Assembly: GCA_035582835.1 (NCBI GenBank)
Contig: JAYKAV010000012.1
Span: 1,577,877 to 1,641,876, forward strand
Origin: Phoebastria nigripes
Lineage: Eukaryota; Chordata; Aves; Procellariiformes; Diomedeidae
Length of the DNA stretch: 64,000 nt
Reading direction: 5' to 3'
Of this stretch, positions 40,001-52,000 are shown in pieces. A program made the translations under genes and the position numbers. Numbering within the stretch: the stretch's first letter is position 1; each line of letters starts with the position of its first letter. The notes beneath the pieces are model-generated. The model was not told the DNA's origin and ran no database searches. It saw only the letters and a program-made list of their open reading frames with translations.

Positions 40001-43000
40001 GAGATTTGATTAAGTGTAATGTGGGGCTGACTAGTTATAATTGTTCACTATGGTTAAAACATGCACTAGATCTCTACAGCAGCACCTCTTGTTTTCATGC
40101 AAACTTCTCTTGAGAGGAGAGGGAACCTTTTGGGGCTCCTTCACTGGCTCTAATCAGTACCCTCTTTTTTTCCCTGCATATATGCTCTAGACTGAAGCTT
40201 CTTTGCAAAAGACAAAGTGGGAATCAAGCGTTTAAAATCCTGTGTCACCTTAAACTGCAATGACAGGATTAACATTCCTCGGGGAGAGTCACTCTTTTAA
40301 ATTTCCTGCTCTTCTCCAATGTAAAGGAAGCTGAGCTTTCATCTTCCTAGCTCTCAGGGAGCCTCAGGTAACCTCACACTGTCATGCTGGAAGGAAAAAG
40401 AAATTCTGCACCAGCCTGACGTGGAGAGATCCTTCGCTTGTGCTGGAACCCAGAACTAATGGACTGAATAGAGGCACTTCCCGCTGTGTGTGAATCAGTG
40501 TTGGAAGCGGATTCCCTAGCTCATCTGTCAAGGGAAATCTGCAATCCATCTCCGGAGACACCTTTTTCACCAAAAAGGGTGATTCTTTAGTTTGCTGTCT
40601 ATAGCTGTGAGTCTGTAAAATAACTATGTGGTTAGGAATGAGCTGTTGGCATAGGGTGCTTATAGCAAATGGCATACCACTTTCACATCCGCGCCTTATG
40701 GTCCTGCCAATTTCTGTTGCACTCTTGTCTTTATAGATGTTACTTCCACAAACCAGAGTAACTATTTTCCATCCTTTCCCACTTGGGCGTAAGTGCTTAG
40801 CAGTTGTCTTCACCTTTAGAAAATGTTCTGGGCAGCCAGCAGTTACTCAGTGCATGTGCGTGTACGTGCTCTAATGCAGCAGCAAAGGGCTGGGAGGGGG
40901 CTCTGGTGTAGGGCTGCTTTTAAGTACAGAATGTTTTAGGAACCAAATGACTTGTGATGCCTACAGCTAATGCCGTAAGCTCTGAAGTCTTGGACACACC
41001 CAGGAGCTCTTACTCATGCATGCAAAGCACAGATGAGACTTTATCGAAAATATCCTATGGAGCGGTTGTAATGTAGATATTCTGTGCTACAGCAATCCAG
41101 CGGCCTGATAGCAAAAGGCAAAAAAGGTTTATCAGTGCACAAAGATGTTCCCTGACTTACCTCTGTATTGGTTAATCTCCTGGTGCTAGGTAGTGAGTTC
41201 CCTGGTACTTTGCTTTACTTGCACTGGCTCTAGCACAGTCAGAGCCCATGGGGACTACTACAATGTAGTCAAGAACAGCACATATTCAGTGCTCTGATCT
41301 TTCAGTAGTATTTGAGTCATGAAAGCCAAGTAAGTAAAACTTTAATGGAAAAAAACACCAACCACAAAGCTTAACTTCTGGGAGGACAGCTGGCTCAACG
41401 CTGATGAATCAAAGCGAAGGTGGAGGTTTTGCTCTTCAGTAAAATCATGATTTCAGGTCTGTATCTCCCAGAGTAATTGCTGAATGATGTCCAAGTTAAA
41501 CTGGTGTCCTGAGATGGTAAATTCACGTAACCAAGCTTTTCTCTCTTCACGTAGGAAGAACAGTGTATCTGCTCACCCAGAAAATACAGAAGGCTCTGAG
41601 TGCAACCTAGCTGTTCGGGAGCACTGCCTTTACAGGAGGGCTGCATGGGGTACTCACTAGTCTGCACAGCTTCAAATCCTACGGGTTTTATAAAGCAGTC
41701 TTTCGCCACAGCACAGTAGAGCTTTATTGAGTGCAGCAGTGTGATGGTCTCCTACTTAGTCAGATTTCATTTTTACGAAATACACTGCAAAATTTGTCTG
41801 CTTAAGGAAACTAGATGCACTTAACGAAAATGAACCCAATACTTTCCGTCGTCTTTTATCCTGATCTTTCTCTAATCTGTGTTCTTTCGGTAAGTTTTGC
41901 ACATTAGGTAGGTAGGACTTCACAACCTCTGTAGCCTGCAGAGTGGATTTTCTGAAGTTCTACAGCAGTTTCCAGTAACNGCCAGTGGAAGAGTCATCTT
42001 CAGTCTCTGGACTAATAACTGCATTCATTTTGCATCAGATACGTTTGTCATTGTGAAAGTCAACCTAGCCAAATCGGCCAGCTTTGTCTTTGAGGTCTAA
42101 CACAGTTTAATCTTCATTTCACAATTTTTTGGTTATTATTAGCAGCTCTTGATTTATAGTAGACTGAACAAGTTCATTCTGTGCTCAGTCTGAATAATTT
42201 TTACTGAACCTAAATTGCTTATATCTACAGGCCTTTGAGAATAGGAAACTGGTGGGATAGGGACAGGTTATGTAAAAAGGCTTTTTGGCAGCAAAGCCAG
42301 AAATGTGTCACCCCTGCATGGCATTTTCTTAACTCCAGGTTTTCACACGGGAAATTAATTCGGCCTGAAGTTAAGCAAAAGGTTTGTACTGACACACAGG
42401 AACTTGCACATGATGATTGTAATATGGTTAATAATGGGAGTTCCCGGGTAACTCCCATGAGCGTTAGTGGGAGAACAGATCCCCATGGAGTTGGGAAGGG
42501 ATAACTGGAATAGGTGTTACCGTTTCATTAGATACATGCAGGGCCAATATTAAGGCTAGGCAAAGTAGGTGGTTGCCAACTCTAGCAGAAAAGCAAATCT
42601 AGAAATGTTCCTTATTATCATTGGCATGAGTGATTTTTATTGTATTGTTAAGAAAATTAATGTGGGGGAGAAGCAGGACAAGAAAAAATACTCCTGGTTT
42701 ACCTTAGGAAAGAGGCTAAGCTGGTAGCATGTGGCACACAGAATCCCATGCTGCTCTGTCTTTTGCTATAGGGGTGAATGTGGATGTGATAAATTAACTG
42801 TTCTGGGAGAAAGACAGGGGTCTTTGCCCACCTAAAGCTCTCTGGATGGAAACTTTTCTGGGTTATTTTTAGTTTTTGGAATTCACTTAGAAATGCTGTC
42901 AGGCTCTTTGGTAACAGAGATGCTGATGAAAGTGTCCTAGCCGCGTCCGGTGAGCTTGTCACTCCCGCTCAGCAGGAGCTCTGGCTTTTTTTTGGTGGGA

Positions 43001-46000
43001 AGCCTGCCCTCATTTGGAAGGAGACAGAAGCGGAGGTGGAACCGCAGGGTCAAAACCGGACGACAAATTAACTTGACAAATGCTGCTGCTCACTGAACTG
43101 AAAATTACATAAACCCCTTTACTAATGTATCTAACCCTCAGCATCCACCTCCAGAGAGCTGGCGTCAGCGGTTCTGCACGGAGNAGCCCTGGGGGGGGAT
43201 GCCCTGCCGGCCCCATGCTCTCCTCCGAAATGGCGAGGGGCGAGCGTGCCCTGCATCCGGGGCGCTGCCAGCTGGCGCGTGGCACCCGTCCCCCCGGGGT
43301 GCTGGCTTGGGTGCGCTTTGCCGGAGCTTGCGTGGCAGGTGCTGTTGCTCATAGGCACGCTGCGCGTGGAGCTACATCTCCTTTGGAAGAGATGAAAGCT
43401 TGGTCCATTCCCTGCGCACACTGCAACACGGCGAGTATTCCTCCATTAAAGCAACCCTGACAAATGAACGACAGTGGAGGAAATTGCTGAGGACTTCTCC
43501 TGTAGTGCTTGTGTCTCATCTGCTACATAAAAATTATATGCGCCGTTACTCTGCCTCACCTCCGTAGATTTTCGGGTTTCCTTGGTCGGTGGAAGTTAAT
43601 GGCAAGTTAAGTCCCTTACATAACTGCCTCTCCATGGAGACTTCGGTCCGCTCGTTTAATTAGGGATCTTCTCAAAAGTTAGATTGCATGACAAATTACC
43701 CATATGCACATGTTGGTATTTTCAGCAAGGGAAGGTAAAATGAGGTTGATGGCATTAGTTTAAGGCATTTTTTAAGCACTACCCCAAAGTGACATGATGC
43801 AGAGCTACCGCTTAAGTGCAACGGTGCCTTCTTTCCCCCTTCATCCACAGTTCTTCCCAAGATGGGCTGCAAGCACAGAGGATGAGGTGAGAGGAGTCAG
43901 CACTCAAGCAAAAGGTGATTATTTTTCAGGAAAGAAGTGGGATTTGCTCCTAGCTTTAAGGCATCCGAGCAGAGTCACTGCTCGTGCACAGAGGACGATG
44001 ATGGGATCTGTTCTTCTCAGCTGCTGGGGGAAGGAGGGATGTCTGGGATGAGGACCAGGGGCCACCATGACTAGAGATAGCACCACGGGGCCTGTGGTGG
44101 TGGACCGGAGGGTCGTGCCTCTGTTATGGCATGGCAAGAACAAATCAGTGTTGTGCTGAGCCAAGGTTTGGAGCTCACCATATACGTGTGAGGCTCCTTT
44201 GAGATGTGACTGTACAAAAAGCTGTGTGGCTTTGAGTTGCTTTAACTTTCAGAGCTCTTCAGTTCAGCCTGCAAAGAGGAGCCATGCATTTTATGTGCCC
44301 TCCTTTGAGTGCTTGTTAGGGTTAGGGGCTATGGCTGCTGGTACCATGCTTTGCGTTGCAGAAGTACCGAGGGGGGCTCTGAACAAGCGAGATACCAGAA
44401 ATCACGGCAGCCAGCTCTTTGTTAGTCTGATTTAGTAGGAAATACTGGTTTGGTTAAAATGCTGGGCTAACATGACTGTCCTGTCTCCTGCTCTGTCTTG
44501 CACCATACATGGACTTGGACTTAGTTGACATTTCTCCTCGTGCATTGCCACCAGTAAGAAAACTCCAGCATGGTGAATTGTGGTCTCCTTTGCTGAACTC
44601 AGTGCCTCAAACGGTCCAAAGATGATCGATAGTTACTAAGTAATTGCAGAATTGATGCACAAAAGGAACTGAATCCAGAGCTATCCAATTCCTGTTTGTG
44701 TTTGTGGCATATAGGAAAGCCACAGAAGCCAAGTGACCTAGGGTGCTACCCAGTGGGCGGGGAGACGGGGCTCGCTTCTGTGACCATCCACCGCAGCCCT
44801 CGGGTTTGATGGAGCAGTAACTTTGAGGCAGATCTGTGTCCTTCAGCTTGCTGTAGCATTGGCTGTGAAATACTGTGACAAAAATGGAAGGGTAAGCAAC
44901 GCTAAAAAGATCAACAGTGAAATATTGGAACCAGCCAGGCAACCCGCTTTATTTTTTTCACTTTCCCTGTTGGCCTAAATGTGTCCTGTCCTATTTGGTT
45001 GCCAAAACACTTACAGTTTCTTTTTCTCCGTGACTGCAATTGCCCTTCAAAATTGGGAGAAAATTTCAAAAAATATTGCAGAAGTATTGGTGATATAAAA
45101 TGTGGATTTAGTGACACAATGGTGCTTTTAGGGTTTGTGGTTTGAACTTTTTAAACCAAATCTACTACTTACAGAATTTGCAACAGTCACAGATATCTGC
45201 GAGCACACGAAATCGCACATGATGGTAAATGCTTCAGAGGCAAGAATATCTTTGGATTGCTAAACTTTTGTAAATAGCACTTGAGAACTTTTGGTCATCG
45301 ATAAAAAAAGTCTCTTAAAATTTCTACTGTTTGTTTACAATAGGCAGAATTCTTTGATATAGGATGTTATATCTTTTTTACATTGTTTAAATAATACCTG
45401 TTTAGGAAACTAATGCAAAACTAGCAAGCTATCGGCATGTATTAAGTAATCACCTATGTCTTTCACCATTTTAATGAGTTTTTCTCAAGTTAAAATACAC
45501 CATAATTATTTTTTTTTTACATTCTGAGTATGTTACTTCAGAATGTGACATTAAAAAAAAAAAAAAAAGGATCTACATCAACCATTGCATTCAGCTGTGG
45601 GCAGTGATCTTGTCCTTTTGTGAAAGAGAGCCCTCTCCAAAATGAAGCACGCTGCAAATCCAGACCCTCCTTCACGGCGCGGTTACCTTCAAAACGAGGC
45701 ACTGAACCTGCGCTAGTAATTAAGTCAGCGCTGAGTAAATCCACGTCCTGATGCTCTGTTGATCCGCAGCACGTGAGGAGACTCGAGATGGCAAGCCCCA
45801 GGGAGCACATGGTCTCTTTTGCATGTATTTCAATGTATTTAGCACAGTGAAGTCTCAATCTCACTTAGACATCACCATGTTAAAAACAAACGAGCCCTAC
45901 TAATAATGCACTGAGAGACAGCCAAAAGCTGCAAGGAATCCCTATAGAGGAATTCCTATAGAGATGATTTCATCTTTATTGGGGGCAGTAAGATGCATAG

Positions 46001-49000
46001 GTGAGATTGAGAAGAGGGTGGATGAGGTGAGATTGTAATGATACTGCTTGTAGTCTTTCTACTTGAGCTGCAGCTGATGCTACTTTTTGAAGTATTTTGG
46101 GGCCATCAGTTTTCCTGTATCATAGCATCTTACAGTCTTTTTGCCCAAAGGAAGGTTTTACACTTAGATTTNGAGGTGCCTATCTGTGCGATTGAGCAAT
46201 ATAGGTGAAAAAAGGAGGAGAGGTGCTATGTCAGGGTTCAGCTGCATTGCTTGTCCTCCAGTCTCGGTAGCCTTGTATTGTTCATGGTTGTTGTGTACCA
46301 TGGACCTCTTGTGTGGCAATCCTCTCGGCATTCAGGTGTGATCCTGGTCCTGTAAGGAGCAGGGACATAAATCGCTAATCTTCCCTATTCCTCCCCGGGG
46401 GATCCAGGTCCAACATAAACTTTTAAGATGATCCCTAGCAGGATTAAAGTCCTCTACAAGCAGGCAGAGGCAAGCTATTCAGAAAAACAAGGTCATGCTG
46501 CCTTTTTTTTTTTTTTTTTTTTTTTGGTAAGCACAGGAATCAACAAAGCGATGTTATATAACTTCTATTTATATCCCACTTGCTCACTAGCTGCAGGCAT
46601 ACAAGAGTAGCTGAGAAGGGAATTTAATGAGCTCTTGGGGCTTGCTCACCTTCCAGAGCGGGTAGGAGCCAGCTTGTTTTTGAAGTGCGTCAGCAAATGA
46701 AACTGGTGGTGGGTGGGTGGTTTGGGTAGGTGGACTGACTTGTTGCTATGGTTTTCTTTAATTTCTCTGTCTCTCAAGAAGATCTTACACATTTTTTTTT
46801 TTCTTTTGGGGAGTCTGCAGACTTCCTTGTTTCTCACACCTACACAAAGCTCGCTGGTTCGGTAAGGAAGTGGGATTCATCCTCCTGCCATGCAAGAGCC
46901 TTGCACAGATTAACTGAGTGACCCGGCGGGTGCATGCTCCCACATGTATGCAGAAGGAACTCAAATAAGGCTCTGTGCTGAAAGCAGGTCAGGCCCCCAA
47001 GTCTCCCACGCTTTGGAGGCCATCTGCTCCGTCTGCGGGGGGATTTAAGCCCCGAACCCAACAGTCACGTTTCTACCTGTCNTTCCCCCAGTGTGCCTTC
47101 ACCTCCTGGTGATCATCCCGGGTCACGTCATTGTCCCGGGGGTTTTGTGTTGGCTCTGGAAGGTCACGAGGGGACCATATGTTCACCGTATGTGAAGTTT
47201 GTTTTTACTTTTCTCTTTGTGAAATGACTTTAAATTGCATCAAGATTTTAGGTGTTGCAGTAGGAGACCGTGTAGGGCATAAGGGCTCTTCCCAAAATGC
47301 GTGGTGTAATTCTGCTGCTGCTTTCATTTAAAGCTGGTTGGGAAGGACGAACATCTATACAGGTCTGTCTGTGTACGCTCGCACCCCTCCAAAAACCTCC
47401 TCCGTAAGGTGGGGCAGAATCTCCAGCTAGGAGTAGAGCCTTGCAGGATGGCACATGGATGCCCATGGCAGAGAGAGTTTGTCTTATTTGTGGAAAATAG
47501 AGCTGGGAAGTCCCCCTTCTGCTTTCAGGACAAAGTTTATTTTACAGTTTGCAAAAAACCAGGCAATTGAGGTGTTCTGGCAGATTTTCCTTATGGGTTT
47601 ATTTCAAACTGTGAAGTATGTTCAGCATGAAATATTTCAGCTGCCATTTCCTTAAGCTATGCAAGACTAATGATACCTATCACTCATGCCCCAGAGTGAT
47701 GGATCTTTAGCGAGCCAGGACGTATGAAAGACTTCAAGAAAAGAGAGGGATCAGTGATATTTAAAATAAATAAATGAGGGGGGAGAGAAAGCAAAGTTAG
47801 GTTTGAATTTTCTGCAGTGGAAGCCCTTGCAATATGTTTAGGCAGAATGTGAAAGGTTGGCATTTGTACTTAATTCAGTGCTTGTGTTAGCAGTGCAGTT
47901 CCCCTTAAAATGTGGCTGCTTTGAAGTAGTCCAGCTATAAGAAACGGTACGGGGGTGGCAAGCTCTTTCTGCAAACATGAAGTAGCACAGAAGTTTTGCA
48001 TTAGTTCATGCTGGCAGCCTGTCCAGATAACCCAAGCAAGTTAACATCCCCGTAATAATTTCTCTCTCACGCTGGAATAAAATGTCCTGAATTGAAGCCA
48101 GAGAGCTGATCTTTCTCTTGTATCTGGAGGGACTTTCCTCTTTGAAATATCCCTGACTAGTCAAGTTCATGGGGTATTTTCTGTTCACTGGCATTAGAGA
48201 AATGGGGAGGGAGATGTCAACAGTTTGCTTTAATTTGTGAGGTGTTTGCTGGGCTTTGCTTTCCCTTATTTATTGGTAATCAAATACTTGTTTTCGTGGG
48301 GAATTCTTTGGGATCTGTTCGGATGGTCTGGCAGGGCTTAATGGCTGTTGTCTGTTGAAACAGCTTTGTGAAATACAGAGGGTGTGGTCCAGAAAATACT
48401 CTGTCCTCTGCAGGGTGATGGCAATCTCTGTTTGGGTTCTGCAGCCAAATGCTTTCCTAAAATCAGGCCACCCTTCTTTCAGGAGGAAGCACGCATCTGA
48501 GCAGATGCATCTTAAACCCAACGCTTGCTAATAGGTTTTAGTGGTATTTCTCACAACGTGATCATTCAGACAGCGCAGACAGTCCAGCCTGCAATTACTG
48601 AGTCTGGGGCGGAAAGCCAAGCTATTCGATGCAAAACAATCAAACGGTTGTTCCTTTTCTTAGTTGGCAAAACAGTTGTGACTTCAGGGCAGATCCAGCT
48701 AACAGGTAATAGCGTAGAGGAAGGTGTTCCCAGTAAAGGTGACAGCACACACAGGCAAAACTGGATAAGCCTTTCAAAGGCAAGAGCTAGAAATAAGCTG
48801 CCTTCAGCTGGTTCCTTTGTTTTCCATTTCACAATCCTACACTGGGCACAGACTCAATCATAGTTAAACAAATTTATTGTGGATTAGTTAAATGTATAGT
48901 GGATTCGTTAGCTGGGTCTATACTCTGTACACCTTACATGAAGGTATCTGTCTGCTGCATTTTACAGCTTTGCTCTCCAAAGGGCAGATGTCAGCTCTGC

Positions 49001-52000
49001 TGGTTAAAAAAACAGTTTGCCACTGATTGCTGCTATGCGAGACACATTAAGGAGCGCTTGTACGTGCCATGTGGTCATCCTGCCTCCGTAATCCCACTCC
49101 CCTGAACTGCTGGGTAGTTAGCTGAGCTTCTCTTCCACTCATCGTTGGAAATTACCTATATTCTGTGTCAAAGATCTTGGAAGGCGAGGCAGGAAGGGAG
49201 AAGAGGGGAAGTGGTAATGCTAGGAAATGTGCCTGTTCTTTGCTGATTTTTTTTTTTTTTTAAAATGTGATTCTACAATCCAGATTGTTAATGATCTGCA
49301 ATATTTAAGAACGTGCCAAAAAATAACCACCACAGAAAATGATATTAATTCTGAATAAAATGCCAGCAAGCAAAAATAGTATTTTCAGTTTCGCAAAAAA
49401 GGTAGGTAAACATTTAACAGTGTGCGTAAATAATTTGAAGAGGAGAGGATACCAATTTCCTGGGAATAACTACAGAAGAGACATAAACTTAAAAAATTTT
49501 TCAAATCAGTGACTGGAAGTTAGTGATATAAAAAGGAGCTTAATCACGTTTCTAACAGTTATTAACCACTAGAACAGACTACAGACAGACATAGTTCATC
49601 ATCTCCGATGCTTTCTAAAGAAAGATAGGATGCTTTTCTCGAACAGATGCATTACTTAAACACAACTTTGGGCTTACTTAATGAGGGAGAGTGAAGGGCT
49701 GATGGTGTTCAGAGGTGGGCCAGGCTGTAGCTGATCAACGTGCTGCAATTTAAACTTGGCCTTCGATTTATTTTCTAGTGAAATCAGTCACTTGGTTTGC
49801 AGCTTTTCTTCTGCAACTTGTTTTGCGTGGACCAGGGAAATAAAGTCGTATATGGTATGGTGATAGTATTTACTTACCGTCCTCCTTTGGCTCAGAGGCA
49901 GTACGCTGGAGGGCAAAGGTGTAAGAGGCATATTCTGCTGTGCATGAGGTTTCTGGTTGGATTTCTTTAGGAGCAGAGTTGGGTGATGGAGAGGAGGAGG
50001 AAGGAGAAGTTACTGCACAGGTTTCCTGGTACCTGGTGTTATTAGTTGTTTTACTCTGTGCTATTTTAATAGACTACTTTGGATGTCAGGAGAAGGAGTC
50101 GGTGTGGTTGGCTTTGCAGACGTGTAATGCCTATGCTGGGTTCTTCTCTTTCCATCCCTTTGAAACGAATACAGGCTCATCATAATGCTTGACGTATCAT
50201 ATGCCTGTAAAAGAAGCAGCGTAGTGCTGCTTGCCTAGTGCTTCACACCTGCATGGAAACAGTGCACCAGAAAAATATATTGAATCTCCAGTCACCTGCA
50301 AGACTTCGAACTTGCAAACATTTACGCAAGAAGATTTTCCCTTTTCATTTCTTAACAAAGCTTTTTCCATTGCCCCAAGTTAGTCTTGAATGAGTTCATG
50401 TAGGTGGTGGTTGCTCCGCCTTTAAAAATGATTGAGAACTCTGTGTGATGTCCTCTCACATGGTGAGCGTAGCTATCGTGTTAGAAGCTTGTGCATGTCA
50501 TATGCGGATGTTTTTGAGTTTCTTTCATTCTGTGGCTGTGTAATTAATTGCAGTCACATTATCTCTGATATTCTCATNTCAGAGAGAGGTCTTGGTTCAT
50601 TTAATCGGCAGGTTGCAGTGCTCTGGAGATGTATTGCATTTCGTTGAGGTGTGTGTACTTATAAAGCTGTTTGCTGAATCCGGCATTCATAAAGCAAATC
50701 TCATGATCTTCTTTTGTGTCATGTGATGTCTCTTGTTTAATGGCAATGACTCTTAACAGTCGTTAACAAAACACAGTTGAAATAAAATACAGTTTCATAC
50801 TGCATGATTTTAGTACTCTGTATGAGCAGGCAACTGGTCCAGTGCCAGCATCTCGAGTACGAGATGAAGCTCGTACCTTCACTTGCCTTTCAGGTGGCTT
50901 TTCCTCTGGTACCTCGTACTGGGGTAACCAGATACAGTCCACGTACTGGTATGTTATGGGTCATGGTTCCCTACCCTGCCCTACTGTAGGTTTCTAGAAG
51001 ACCACAAGTCCCAGCTTGGTAGTGGCCGAATGGGCAGGGTCTATCTGGGAGATGAGGAGCCAGCCTGCACTTCTCAGCCCGGGCACAGTGAGGGCAGGGC
51101 TCTCTCTTGCTGACAAGACGCTTGGCTTTTGGGTTTGTATCAGTTTTGTTAGGGGGGCCCTCAAAGGAACAGCTGATGTCAAATGCTCCCGTGTCAGTGG
51201 TACATTAAAAGCACTATTCTTCAAATATGCGTACGAGCAGAGGTTTGCTGTTCTCTTCGTTCCAGGCTGCTCTCCTATAGCACACTTGCTCTTTCAGCAG
51301 TCTTGCTTGTGGTTGCACGATGTCTATGTGCAAGCCAGGACCCTGCCATATGGGAGTCTAAAATGGCCACTCTATTTCCATTTTAAAAAAGGAGATTTTT
51401 CCAGTTCTTGTTTTGAGGCTATGTCTGTAAATAAATTTTAGGATTTCTGTCATAATTATCACCACCAATTACCTGCTCAAGCGCAGATTGCAAGATCACA
51501 CCTCTTAAAATACAGTATCTTTGATAGCTGGCATGTGGTTGATTCATATGTGTGAAGGTGTTAGGCATCCTGACCTAAACTGAAACAATCATTTTGTGAC
51601 AACCATTGAACGTATGCACAGCACGCACAAGAAAGCTTTACTGGAAATGTTTGTTTCATTTGGTTTTTTTCTCTGAAGTGCAGTGGAAAGTCAGTTAAGA
51701 AGCTTGAAAAAATGACAAAAATCAAGCCTGTCAGCAAGGCTCAACAATTACTCGTATACAAGGTATTTCTTCAGTGTGGTTCATTTAAAAAAGCTTTTCC
51801 TTCACTGCTGCTTCATCACAGGGAAACTCCTCCTTTATAGGCTCTTGAGATGTGCAGCCAGGTGACAACCATCACTCGCCTGACGAGCAAATCATGTTAC
51901 TTTTCAGAAAACGGTTACCCTTTCTAGAACCGATGGTTTGTGCTGGTCTATCTGTAAAATATTATTATTGGTATACTCGTTGTGTAATACCGGTAGAGTA

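Noticed and set aside
40382..40813. 143-codon antisense open frame
   Set aside because: No familiar motif, start context or exon structure; the longest of many similar chance frames in the 15-kb intron.
44317..44332. Telomere-like gttagggttagggg
   Set aside because: Only two units, well within chance for this length of sequence.
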